Assembly: GCA_020344955.1 (NCBI GenBank)
Contig: CP070831.1
Location: forward strand, 1,043,711-1,082,489
Direction of reading: 5' to 3'
DNA length: 38,779 nucleotides
Origin: Promethearchaeota archaeon
GTDB lineage: Archaea; Asgardarchaeota; Lokiarchaeia; Sigyniarchaeales; SOKP01
The number at the start of each line of letters is the position of its first letter. Position 1 is the stretch's first letter. Made by a program: the position numbers and the translations under genes. Under the pieces are notes generated by a model. It saw nothing but the letters and a program-made list of their open reading frames with translations. It did no database searches and had not been told where the DNA came from. This document shows, piece after piece, positions 1-8,251 of this stretch.

Positions 1-120
1 TTTAAATATTTTGAGTCAAACCTTAATAAGAAGATATGGCTCTCTTTCTATAAAGAATCCATCTTGTTTTAATATATATAGATATATATCAATACCAAAA
101 AGAATAATATTTCTGGTTTT
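1..120. other. Left-edge sequence without a confident gene
   Basis: On the plus strand, frame 1 is open from the window edge to a TAA at 70-72. It would encode 23 residues and could be the tail of a gene that starts outside the window. Frame 2 is also open here and runs on into the complement of the next gene, so openness alone proves nothing. The rest is AT-rich and holds a run of TATATA-like sequence. I make no functional call. Confidence 0.2.
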
Positions 121-1071
121 TCATTCTTTTTTTTGATTTACAATTATTATTATAGATATTATTATAATAATCGTCCCTACTAGATGAGCGATTGTAAATT
201 GATGTCCAAGTATAATAATAGCAAATACAGCAGAGGATATAGGTGTTGGTGCAAATACAGTTGTTGCTTTTGACACCTCTAAATATGATAGAGTTTTATA
301 CCAGCATACTAATCCAGCTCCATAAACAGACCCCATCAAAAAGAAAAATAATAAATGACCCGGTTCAATAAAAATACTGATATTAGGAGTAAAAAATATT
401 AAATAAGTTATAACTAAAATACCACCTGAAATCATATTTCTAATAAATACCATCTGTATTGGTGTAACTTCATCTCTACTAAACATTGGCTTTGTCAATG
501 TATGACCAAAAATCCACATTAGTGAAATTGCTAGAATGATTCCTACCCCCATTAAAATATTAAGACTTATATTGATCAATGTAAAAAAGTCTGTAATACT
601 AATGGCTAGACCAAGAAATAAGAAGATTGAAAAAACAACCTGACGTTTTGTTATTCTTTCTTTTAGTAAAATGTACCCTAAAAATAAAGAAAAGAAGACT
701 GTAGTTTTTTGTGTTAGAGATCCAATAATTGGTTCTGCCAAATCATACCCAATGAAAAATAAAATCTGGTTTAATCCAAAAAGCAAACCAATAAAAATAA
801 GCAACCAAAAATTTTTTTTCCATCCTTTTAGAAAATGAAGTTTTATAATCTGATTTCCCTTATTATTAACTATTTGACTTTTAGAATTTATTGATTTAAA
901 TTCGATTAACATGATGGGAAAAAAAATTATCATTTCAACCAAACAAGTCATAGCTCCTGAAAGATATGCATCCACAGCTATTGGTCTTAGTCTCGCAATT
1001 ATTGGTTGTAACCCTACAAAAATTACGCCAAAAAAACCTGTTATTAGACCTTTCTTTGTATTTCTCTCCAA
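121..1071 (-). CDS. EamA/DMT-superfamily membrane transporter
   Basis: This is a 316-residue, strongly hydrophobic protein with about ten predicted membrane helices in two halves, the usual size and shape of drug/metabolite transporter (EamA) proteins. The N-terminal half has the typical start of the family (GFFGVIFVGLQPIIARLRP) and the middle holds a conserved-looking segment (GLNQILFFIGYDLAEPIIGS) typical of EamA repeat ends. Proteins of this family export metabolites or amino acids; the substrate cannot be read from the sequence. The gene stands alone and is divergent from the ABC transporter genes, with a roughly 150-base shared promoter region. The ATG at 1071 is the first methionine and the membrane topology fits it. 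Confidence 0.75.
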   Translation of the reverse strand: MERNTKKGLITGFFGVIFVGLQPIIARLRPIAVDAYLSGAMTCLVEMIIFFPIMLIEFKSINSKSQIVNNKGNQIIKLHFLKGWKKNFWLLIFIGLLFGLNQILFFIGYDLAEPIIGSLTQKTTVFFSLFLGYILLKERITKRQVVFSIFLFLGLAISITDFFTLINISLNILMGVGIILAISLMWIFGHTLTKPMFSRDEVTPIQMVFIRNMISGGILVITYLIFFTPNISIFIEPGHLLFFFLMGSVYGAGLVCWYKTLSYLEVSKATTVFAPTPISSAVFAIIILGHQFTIAHLVGTIIIIISIIIIVNQKKE

Positions 1072-1202
1072 TGCAATTACGTAAAAGGTGTAGCGAATAT
1101 TAAGTTTATTTTGATTTTAACATCTTATTATCATCTCAAATTTTAAGAAGGATATGTTTTGATTCAGAAAAATTTAATTGATTAGGAAAATTTAAAAAAC
1201 AA

Positions 1203-1212
1203 ACTTATAAAG
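1203..1212 (+). promoter_or_regulatory. TATA box for the ABC transporter operon
   Basis: TTATAAA at 1205-1211 is a good archaeal TATA element. At the usual distance of about 26 bases, transcription would start near 1232-1236, right at the beginning of the ATPase reading frame. This suggests a leaderless or nearly leaderless message. An SD-like GGATGTGA at 1218-1225 lies upstream of that predicted start, so it may not be in the transcript. Confidence 0.45.
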
Positions 1213-1225
1213 CTCAAGGATGTGA

Positions 1226-2053
1226 ATAATAATTTCTAACAATTTTGCGATTAAGACTAAAGGGCTAACTAAAAATTTTGGTAATATTGTAGCTGTAAAT
1301 AATTTAAATTTAAACATTCCCTATGGAATCACGTATGGATTATTAGGACCAAATGGAGCAGGAAAAACTACAACAGTAAGAATGTTAAACGCAATAATAA
1401 CTCCTACTGATGGCACAGCGGAAGTAGTAGGGTATGATATTATAACTCAAAGTAAACAAGTGAAAATCAATTGTGGATTCTTGCCAGAATCACCTGGACT
1501 TTATCAAAAATTAACAGCAAAAGAATTTTTGGAATTTGTAGGTGAATTATACTATCTACCTAAAGAAGTAATATCCTCAAGAATAGAAGAATTATTAGAG
1601 ATTTTTAATCTAGAAGGACGTGAGAATGACCTTTTAGAAGGATATTCAAGAGGTATGAAACAAAAAGTATGCTTATGCGCAGCCTTAATACAAGATCCCA
1701 AAATAATCTTTCTCGATGAACCAACTTCTAATTTAGATCCAGCAGCCGCAAGGATGGTTAAGGATCTGATATCTGATCTTGCTAAAAAAGCTGAAAAAAC
1801 TATATTTATATGTACTCATCTTCTCGATGCTGCTGAAGAATTGTGCGATTTAATTGGTATTATTGATAAGGGTGAATTAAAAGTTGAAGGAAGCCCTAAA
1901 GAAATAATAGCTTCTGTTGGAGCAAAGGATCTGGAAGATGCATATCTCAAAATAATGGGCGTTTCTAAAATTGAAGATTTGTTATCTTGGAGAGAAGAAA
2001 CACCAAATACCATGGAAAAAGAAAAAAAGAAGAAAAAAAAGAAAAGAAATTAA
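1226..2053 (+). CDS. ABC transporter ATP-binding subunit with non-canonical or damaged start
   Basis: ATPase of an ABC exporter. Visible motifs in order: Walker A (GPNGAGKTTT, bases about 1350-1380), signature (YSRGMKQKV), Walker B (IIFLDEPTSNLDP) and the switch histidine (ICTHLLDAAEE). The C-terminus ends in a lysine-rich tail (KEKKKKKKKK). An ATG at 1382 would cut off Walker A, so it cannot be the true start. The frame is open back to a UGA at 1223-1225 and contains no ATG, GTG or TTG before 1382. An in-frame ATG at 1220 is followed at once by that UGA. Removing one base from the AATAATAAT run would join the GTG at 1222 to the frame and give a normal start (MNNISNNFAIKTKGL). So the start is either AUA/AUU, or there is a one-base indel, real or from assembly. 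The permease gene follows 9 bases downstream. Confidence 0.8.
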   Translation: MIISNNFAIKTKGLTKNFGNIVAVNNLNLNIPYGITYGLLGPNGAGKTTTVRMLNAIITPTDGTAEVVGYDIITQSKQVKINCGFLPESPGLYQKLTAKEFLEFVGELYYLPKEVISSRIEELLEIFNLEGRENDLLEGYSRGMKQKVCLCAALIQDPKIIFLDEPTSNLDPAAARMVKDLISDLAKKAEKTIFICTHLLDAAEELCDLIGIIDKGELKVEGSPKEIIASVGAKDLEDAYLKIMGVSKIEDLLSWREETPNTMEKEKKKKKKKRN

Positions 2054-2062
2054 TACGAAACG

Positions 2063-3658
2063 ATGGCACTTTGGATAACAATAGCTAAAAACGAGTTGAA
2101 GCTCAGAACTAATAAATTTCGGAACCATCGAATACTATTTTTTATTGTTTTATATTCAATTCTTATAATATGGGCTTTTATTTTATCTCAACCTCTTTTT
2201 GATTTATTTATGCCTACATTAGGTGGTATAATTCCAGAAATAACTAATGCTGTTGCTTTAATTATTGAATATATGATGATGGCTGTTTTTTTATCAATTT
2301 TTATTTATCCTTTAAACAGTATTTATAGAAAAATTGAAATTGGTTTTAAAGAAATTGTTCTAGCATCACCTGCTACTGCTGGTGACATTTTCTTGGGAGA
2401 ATTTATAGGAAAGTTACCAATTTACCTAGGAGGAGTTTTAATATTTACTCCAATAATAACAGGAATGCTAAACCCTATTATAGATTTAAACGTAATTCAG
2501 TATATTATTATTTATTTATCTGTTTTTGGGTTAGTATTATTTTCTGCTTTATTAGGATCCATTGTTGCTGCATGGTTAGAGCATAAAATAGCAAAAAGCG
2601 AAAGAGCAAAAGATATAGGCAGAATTTTGTTATTTTTACTGTCAATCGCAATGATTGCAATGATGTATACATTGCAATTTCTATTCGACTTTCTTATGAA
2701 AAACCCACAATTAAGGAATTGGGTTATGATTTATCCTTCCTTATGGTTTTCTAATATTGTTTTATATTTTATTGACCCCATCTTGATTAATACTTACATA
2801 TTAAATATTTGGTTAAGTACAACATTGGTTATTATTATTCCTCTGATTATTTTCTTTATAGCATATAAGAAAGCACATAATTTTTTTACTGTAGAAGGAG
2901 GGATAGAAAAAATATCTATTGTAATTAAACGAGAAAATAAATTTTACAAATTAATTAGGAAATTCACGGGGCATAAATGGGAAGGATTAGTAGTTATTCA
3001 GTTAAAAGAGTTTTTAAGAAGAAGGGAAAGCATTATGAAATTCGTTTATTTAATAGCTTTGGTAGGAATCTTAGGAGTTGTTTTTTCAAGTCTGGGAATA
3101 AGTGATTTAATTATTCAATCAATGATAGTTGTAATGTTAATTATCATAGGTGGAATAATGTATGGTTTACTTTTTGGAAGCTATATATTTGTTGGTAGTA
3201 AGGACTTAATTTGGGTATATAAAAGAAGTCCTCGAAATACTACTGCGTTAGTATTTTCTTACTTCTTAGCGATGTTTATATTTAATGTACTAATCGCACT
3301 AGGTCTTACTTTATTCTTTACTTTCTTATTCAAATTTGATCTTTTTAGTATCTTGTTTTTCTTCAGTTTTTATTTAATAAATTGTGTAATTGTGATTTCT
3401 CAAGCAGTTGGGATTCAATGTCTAAGTCCTGCTTTTGAGGAAAAAGGTAGTGCAATGACATCAAATAATCTTTTTCTTATGGTACTTCAAGTAGTACCCT
3501 TTCAATTTATATTGATAATTATAATTATAGTATTTCCAATACCAGCATCTCCAATATTAGCAAAATTCCACTTTCTAATGCCTTTATTATTAATCTCAAT
3601 GGGAACTGCTATTCCTCTTTTAATTTTGGGGTTAAGAAAATTGAGTAAAATTGAGTAA
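2063..3658 (+). CDS. ABC transporter permease
   Basis: This 531-residue membrane protein has about twelve hydrophobic segments in two six-helix halves. They are separated by a charged cytoplasmic stretch near residues 270-320 (EGGIEKISIVIKRENKFYK onwards). It lies 9 bases downstream of the ATPase gene on the same strand, so the pair forms one exporter operon of the ABC-2 general type. The N-terminus (LWITIAKNELKLRTNKFRNH) is the usual amphipathic start before the first helix. The substrate is unknown. The ATG at 2063 is the first methionine after the ATPase stop. Confidence 0.75.
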   Translation: MALWITIAKNELKLRTNKFRNHRILFFIVLYSILIIWAFILSQPLFDLFMPTLGGIIPEITNAVALIIEYMMMAVFLSIFIYPLNSIYRKIEIGFKEIVLASPATAGDIFLGEFIGKLPIYLGGVLIFTPIITGMLNPIIDLNVIQYIIIYLSVFGLVLFSALLGSIVAAWLEHKIAKSERAKDIGRILLFLLSIAMIAMMYTLQFLFDFLMKNPQLRNWVMIYPSLWFSNIVLYFIDPILINTYILNIWLSTTLVIIIPLIIFFIAYKKAHNFFTVEGGIEKISIVIKRENKFYKLIRKFTGHKWEGLVVIQLKEFLRRRESIMKFVYLIALVGILGVVFSSLGISDLIIQSMIVVMLIIIGGIMYGLLFGSYIFVGSKDLIWVYKRSPRNTTALVFSYFLAMFIFNVLIALGLTLFFTFLFKFDLFSILFFFSFYLINCVIVISQAVGIQCLSPAFEEKGSAMTSNNLFLMVLQVVPFQFILIIIIIVFPIPASPILAKFHFLMPLLLISMGTAIPLLILGLRKLSKIE

Positions 3659-3683
3659 GGTAAAATTAGAATAAATGAGATTT

Positions 3684-5108
3684 TTATAAGTTTGAGGCAG
3701 TTATTTTTTCTAATTCCTTCGCTAGATTTTCATCAAGAGGTCGTAGAGGGGCTTTACTTAAGAATCTAGATACTTGTTCTTTCGCTCTTTTTCTAGCAGA
3801 TGTTGATCCATTTTGCTTCCAAGCTTCACGAGTCATTCTATCTATAATAGTGCTAGGAAGGAATAATTCCTTTCTAAAATATTTTAAAGTTGTTGGATGA
3901 GATAATAATTCTTCTTTTTCTGCATAATCTTTCAAGATATCTGAAGCAAACGGAGATCCATAATCTTCAATACCGCGAATCAATCTCTTAACCATCCCTA
4001 CTATTTCATTATCAATTATAAGTTTTTCAGTACTTTGAGTTGATTCAAAATCAAGCATTCCAGGTCCAGAGATCATATTTATACCTGCTAAGCCTGCTAA
4101 GAGGGCTCCCATCCCTGCTTCAAAACCTGCTTGACTATCAGGGATTTTAGAGTCACTTAATGACATATATGCATGAGTAGGTATTTTTAAGAATTTACCA
4201 ATCTCAACATCTCCTAGATTGATCATCATCGTCTCTATAGCTCCCATTGGTGTTGTACCTTGTTTCATATCAAAAACTGCAGGTGAACCCCCCCATATTA
4301 AAGGAGCTCCACTTCTAGTTAATTGAACAATTACAACTCCAGCAAGACATTCTGCACAATGTTGAGTAATTGATCCGATTAAAGTAATTGGAGCACTAGC
4401 TCCTGCTAAAGGCATTGAAACAAATTCAGAAGGTATCATACTTTTCGCGGCATCAATTAATGATTGAGTAGTAAGATCAGACCATTTGAGAGGAGGGCTA
4501 GGACAGGCATCAAATATGGCTAAAGGTTTTCGTGCTAAATCTTCTTCAGATGATCTGCATGCTAAAAGAAATTCTTTCATAATTGAGAAACTTTCTTTAC
4601 GAAATGTTCCGGTTACAACAGGTTTATGACAATGAGATAATGCTAGATATAATCTATGCCAATCTTGTGCTTCTTTTGGAACATCCTGATAGATTAAAGC
4701 TGTGCTTTGAGCTTCAATATAATCTAATTGCTCAACCACTTTTGAAAATCTAATGAAATCCTTTGAAACTGCCTCTCTTATATCTCCAGTATCCTCATCA
4801 AGGATAAAAATTGCTGCTGATCCAGGATCAAAATGAACATTATCTTCTTTTAATCTAATATGCTCATTACCATCTCTGTCAAATAACGTAATTTCATGAG
4901 GAACTGTTCCTAAACACTTATTAACTAAATCAGGTGGAATATAATACCGTAAACCCTCATGATTTATCCCATTTTGATCAAACATTTCAATTGCTTCTTG
5001 ATTTTCAATGAAAACACCTTGAATTTCAAGAATTGATTTAGCTTCTTCAAGAATCATTTTTTTATGATCCTCATCTAAAATTTTAATTTTTGGTCTAATA
5101 ATTGACAT
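3684..5108 (-). CDS. MttB-family corrinoid methyltransferase, non-pyrrolysine type
   Basis: The 474-residue protein matches the trimethylamine methyltransferase (MttB) superfamily. Features include FDPGSAAIFILDEDTGDIRE near residue 94, the TGTFRKESFSI segment and a glycine-rich LIWGGSPAVFDMKQGTTPMG region. True trimethylamine:corrinoid methyltransferases need pyrrolysine at an in-frame UAG. This frame is uninterrupted, so it belongs to the larger pyrrolysine-free group. Known members of that group demethylate quaternary amines such as glycine betaine, proline betaine or carnitine. It is the last gene of a three-gene minus-strand operon with a homocysteine methyltransferase and a corrinoid protein. 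An SD-like GGAGAT precedes the ATG at 5108. The methylated substrate cannot be deduced. Confidence 0.85.
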   Translation of the reverse strand: MSIIRPKIKILDEDHKKMILEEAKSILEIQGVFIENQEAIEMFDQNGINHEGLRYYIPPDLVNKCLGTVPHEITLFDRDGNEHIRLKEDNVHFDPGSAAIFILDEDTGDIREAVSKDFIRFSKVVEQLDYIEAQSTALIYQDVPKEAQDWHRLYLALSHCHKPVVTGTFRKESFSIMKEFLLACRSSEEDLARKPLAIFDACPSPPLKWSDLTTQSLIDAAKSMIPSEFVSMPLAGASAPITLIGSITQHCAECLAGVVIVQLTRSGAPLIWGGSPAVFDMKQGTTPMGAIETMMINLGDVEIGKFLKIPTHAYMSLSDSKIPDSQAGFEAGMGALLAGLAGINMISGPGMLDFESTQSTEKLIIDNEIVGMVKRLIRGIEDYGSPFASDILKDYAEKEELLSHPTTLKYFRKELFLPSTIIDRMTREAWKQNGSTSARKRAKEQVSRFLSKAPLRPLDENLAKELEKITASNL

Positions 5109-5134
5109 TTCGATAATCTCCTTCAGATAATATT

Positions 5135-6013
5135 TTAAAGTGAATTAATAATTTCTCGGATTGTGCTTATAGTTTCTGGTGATGTACCGCAACATCCTCC
5201 AACTATTTTTGCTCCTAATCCTATCATTTCCTTAACATCATTAGCAAATTCATCTATAGGTTGTTCATAATATGTTTTATCTCCCTTTACTACAGGTTGT
5301 CCTGCATTAGGTTTCACAGAAAATGGTTTATTAGTAAAACTAATAGCATCTTTTAATAAATCAACCATGTCATGAGACCCAAGAGTACAGTTTGCTCCAA
5401 TAACATCTACATCTTCATTATTCAGAGTATTAATACATTTTTCTAAAGAATCTCCCATTATTGTAAAGAATCCCCTTTTAGTCTTTTTATAGGTGATTGA
5501 AGCAATTAAGGGTTTATTAGATACATCCCTAACTGCTCTAATAGCTGTTAGTATTTCTTCAAGATCAGAAATTGTCTCAATATGCCAAAGATCAACTCCT
5601 TTTTCTAATAATTTCGCTTGAGTAGAAAAACTAGAATACCATTGATCACTAGAAGCATTTCCTACTGGTGGTCTAAATTCCCCTGTTGGGCCAATATCTC
5701 CAACAATTAAACATCCAGAAGGACAGACATCTTTGATGTTTTTCAAAGCATTATCGGTAATTTTTCCAATCAATTCTTCAATATTATGTCTTTTTAGATT
5801 CATAGGAGTGGAGCCGAAGGTATTTGTTTGGCACATATCTGAGCCAGCATCATAATATGATTTATGAATTTCAGATATTATTTCTGGTTGTTCAATATTT
5901 AAAAGATCTGAAACCTTTCCAGGCTTTAATCCTCTTTTAATCAACTCAGTCCCCATAGCTCCGTCGAATAGTATAATCTTTGAATCATCATTTAACCAAT
6001 TCTGGAATAACAT
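5135..6013 (-). CDS. Homocysteine S-methyltransferase (MetH N-terminal domain type)
   Basis: This 292-residue stand-alone domain has the zinc-binding cysteines of the family: C209 in GANCTLGS, and C274/C275 in GGCCGTSPE. The N-terminus, FDGAMGTELIKRG, is the classic start of the MetH/BHMT homocysteine-binding barrel. It transfers a methyl group to the thiol of homocysteine to make methionine. The gene lies between a corrinoid-protein gene and an mttB-like gene, so the methyl donor is probably the methyl-cobalamin of that corrinoid protein. The SD GAGGAGA is well placed before the ATG at 6013. Confidence 0.85.
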   Translation of the reverse strand: MLFQNWLNDDSKIILFDGAMGTELIKRGLKPGKVSDLLNIEQPEIISEIHKSYYDAGSDMCQTNTFGSTPMNLKRHNIEELIGKITDNALKNIKDVCPSGCLIVGDIGPTGEFRPPVGNASSDQWYSSFSTQAKLLEKGVDLWHIETISDLEEILTAIRAVRDVSNKPLIASITYKKTKRGFFTIMGDSLEKCINTLNNEDVDVIGANCTLGSHDMVDLLKDAISFTNKPFSVKPNAGQPVVKGDKTYYEQPIDEFANDVKEMIGLGAKIVGGCCGTSPETISTIREIINSL

Positions 6014-6042
6014 ATCATTCTCCTCTATAAAAAATATTAAAT

Positions 6043-6690
6043 TTATTTATCTAAAAGAGATTTAACCAATCTGACGGCATCGATCGCATTTTCAGCAAAA
6101 CCATTAGCATTACATTCTTCTACCCATGAATTTGTTACAGGAGCACCACCTAGGATCACTTTGAATTTATTAGATAGATTTTTTTCTTTTAAAAGTCCAA
6201 TAACCTTTTTCTGACCAATCATAGTGGTTGTTAATAAGGCAGAAACTCCAATTATATCGGCCTTCTTTTCAATTGCTTCTTCTATAATTTTTTCTACTGG
6301 AACATCTGCTCCTAAATCGTATACATCATATCCATAAGCTCTTAGCATTGTAGCTACAATTGTTTTTCCAATTGAATGAATATCACCCTCGATTGTAGCA
6401 ATAACAACTGTGCCGCGTGAAATTTTCTCTGATGAGCTTTTAAGGTGGGGAATCAGAAGCTCCAAACAATTTTGCATTATTTGAGCTCCTCTCATAAGCT
6501 CAGGTAAGAAAAATTCACCATCTTCCCATAATTCACCAACTTTCCTAATTCCTGCAGCAAAACCCTTCTCAATAACATCAATCAAATTCAAGTTTTCCTT
6601 TAAAGCTTTATTTGCATATCCAATTGCTTTTTCTTCCTCGAGATTCACAATAGCATTCAAAATCTCATTATAGAAATCCTCATTTGGCAT
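6043..6690 (-). CDS. Methyltransferase corrinoid protein (MtbC/MttC-like)
   Basis: A 215-residue cobalamin carrier with an N-terminal helical cap (residues about 5-90, including AGIRKVGELWEDGEFFLPEL) and a Rossmann-like B12 domain. The axial histidine motif DxHxxG is at residues 103-108 (GDIHSIGK), followed by DVYDLGADVPVEKI and the GG of ILGGAPV. It shuttles methyl groups on cobalt between two methyltransferases. As the first gene of the operon it supplies both downstream partners: the MttB-like donor enzyme and the homocysteine acceptor enzyme. A strong AGGAGAG lies before the ATG at 6690. The promoter region is shared with divergent hisS. Confidence 0.88.
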   Translation of the reverse strand: MPNEDFYNEILNAIVNLEEEKAIGYANKALKENLNLIDVIEKGFAAGIRKVGELWEDGEFFLPELMRGAQIMQNCLELLIPHLKSSSEKISRGTVVIATIEGDIHSIGKTIVATMLRAYGYDVYDLGADVPVEKIIEEAIEKKADIIGVSALLTTTMIGQKKVIGLLKEKNLSNKFKVILGGAPVTNSWVEECNANGFAENAIDAVRLVKSLLDK

Positions 6691-6818
6691 TAAAATCTCT
6701 CCTAATTGCTAGTTAAATTTCGATTAAAATTCGTTAAAATATTAAATATTTACATATAGTAAATTAGAAAAACCTTATTGTTGAATCGAAAAAAATATTT
6801 GTTAACTTTCTTTTTAAG

Positions 6819-6837
6819 ATTTAATTTTTATATAAAT
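6819..6837 (+). promoter_or_regulatory. TATA-like promoter of hisS
   Basis: An AT-only stretch with two overlapping TATA-like elements, ATTTAATTTTT (6819-6829) and TTTATATAAA (6828-6837). The first sits about 27 bases before the ATG at 6851, the spacing expected for a leaderless archaeal message. No good Shine-Dalgarno sequence is present. Confidence 0.4.
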
Positions 6838-6850
6838 TTTCAGTGATTTG

Positions 6851-8215
6851 ATGTCAAAGAAGTTTTCAAAAGAACCAATTAGAGGGATGGATGATTATTA
6901 TCCTCAAGATTTACGTGAAGTTAATTGGATAATTGAAACAATAAGAGACGTTGTAGAAAGATATGGTTATGAAGAATATCTCACTCCACAATTAGAACCT
7001 ATTGAAATTTTCGCTGCTAAGTCTTCTGATGAATTAGTTAATGAGCAATCGTTTATTGTAGAGAAGAAGGAAGGAGAAAGATTAATATTAATTCCAGAAC
7101 TTACGCCATCCTTAGCTCGCATGGTTGCAAAGAAGAGTCAAGAACTTAAGAAACCTATTCGATGGTATTGTGTACCTACATGCTTTCGATATGAAAGACC
7201 ACAACGAGGCCGTCGTCGTGCTTTTATTCAACCTAATGTTGATATTTTAGGAGAAGAAAGTCTTTATGCTGATCTTGAAATATTTAATGTAATTGTCGAT
7301 ATTTTTACTGAATTTGGAGCTACTACTGAGCAATTTCAAATTTATTATAATAGTCGACGATTTATGGACTCGGTATGTAAATTTATTCTTGAAATAAAGG
7401 AAGAAATAATTCCATTAGTTTTCAAAGTATTAGATAAATCTGACAAACTCGATGAAAATGAATTTGAGAAATACTTAATTGATACATTTCAAGATGAAAT
7501 TATTATTCAAGGTATATTAAAATTAAAAGATAGTAGAAGCATTAATGATTTATTGAAAAAATTTGACAATATCCCCCAAAAATTCTATAAATCTGAAGGA
7601 TATCTTGAATTGAAAAAATTTGAACAATTAATAGAAGAAATAGATATAAGAAATTATTGTACATTCTCTTCTGGAACGGTAAGAGGGCTTGATTATTACA
7701 CAGGAATTATTTATGAAGTATTTGACACCGGAACAGAAAATATTAGAAGTATTTTCGGAGGGGGTCGATATGATGATTTATTATCAATCTTTTCAGAAGA
7801 AAAAATTACGGGTACAGGATTTGGCATGGGAGTATACACTCTTTCTTTATTCCTAAAGACATATAATCTTATTCCAGAAGATATTAAAGAGAAGGATTAT
7901 AGTGATACCATCTATATAGCATCCATAAATGAGGATATGTCAACATATGCTTTTGAACTAGCTAGAATGATCCGAGATGACGATTTTCCATGTATGATAG
8001 ATTATCGATTTAAAAACTTAAAAAATCAAATAAAAAAGGCTAACGAATTGGGTATTCTCATAGTTTTAATTATAGGTCCTGAAGAACTAGCAGAAAGAAC
8101 TGTAACTATCAGAAATATGGTCTCCGAAGAACAGAAAACTGTGAATTTCGATGCTGTTATCGAGGAAATCTATAGTATTATTGATGAATTTAACGAGGAT
8201 AAATTCGAACAATAG
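6851..8215 (+). CDS. hisS: Histidyl-tRNA synthetase
   Basis: A class II aminoacyl-tRNA synthetase of 454 residues. It has the N-terminal IRGMDDYYP motif, class II motif 2 (FRYERPQRGRRRAF, residues 112-125), a histidine-recognition motif (GTVRGLDYYTGIIYEVF), motif 3 (GTGFGMGVYTLSLFL) and a C-terminal anticodon-binding domain (DTIYIASINEDMSTYAFELA onwards). It charges tRNA-His with histidine in the cytosol. A TTG directly before the ATG could also serve as start, but the ATG at 6851 is preferred. Confidence 0.95.
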   Translation: MSKKFSKEPIRGMDDYYPQDLREVNWIIETIRDVVERYGYEEYLTPQLEPIEIFAAKSSDELVNEQSFIVEKKEGERLILIPELTPSLARMVAKKSQELKKPIRWYCVPTCFRYERPQRGRRRAFIQPNVDILGEESLYADLEIFNVIVDIFTEFGATTEQFQIYYNSRRFMDSVCKFILEIKEEIIPLVFKVLDKSDKLDENEFEKYLIDTFQDEIIIQGILKLKDSRSINDLLKKFDNIPQKFYKSEGYLELKKFEQLIEEIDIRNYCTFSSGTVRGLDYYTGIIYEVFDTGTENIRSIFGGGRYDDLLSIFSEEKITGTGFGMGVYTLSLFLKTYNLIPEDIKEKDYSDTIYIASINEDMSTYAFELARMIRDDDFPCMIDYRFKNLKNQIKKANELGILIVLIIGPEELAERTVTIRNMVSEEQKTVNFDAVIEEIYSIIDEFNEDKFEQ

Positions 8216-8251
8216 ATATTTTATAATATCTAATTTTTAAATATATTCTGC

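Noticed and set aside
3684-5108. Pyrrolysine-containing trimethylamine methyltransferase
   Set aside because: The frame has no in-frame TAG. The protein belongs to the pyrrolysine-free MttB relatives.
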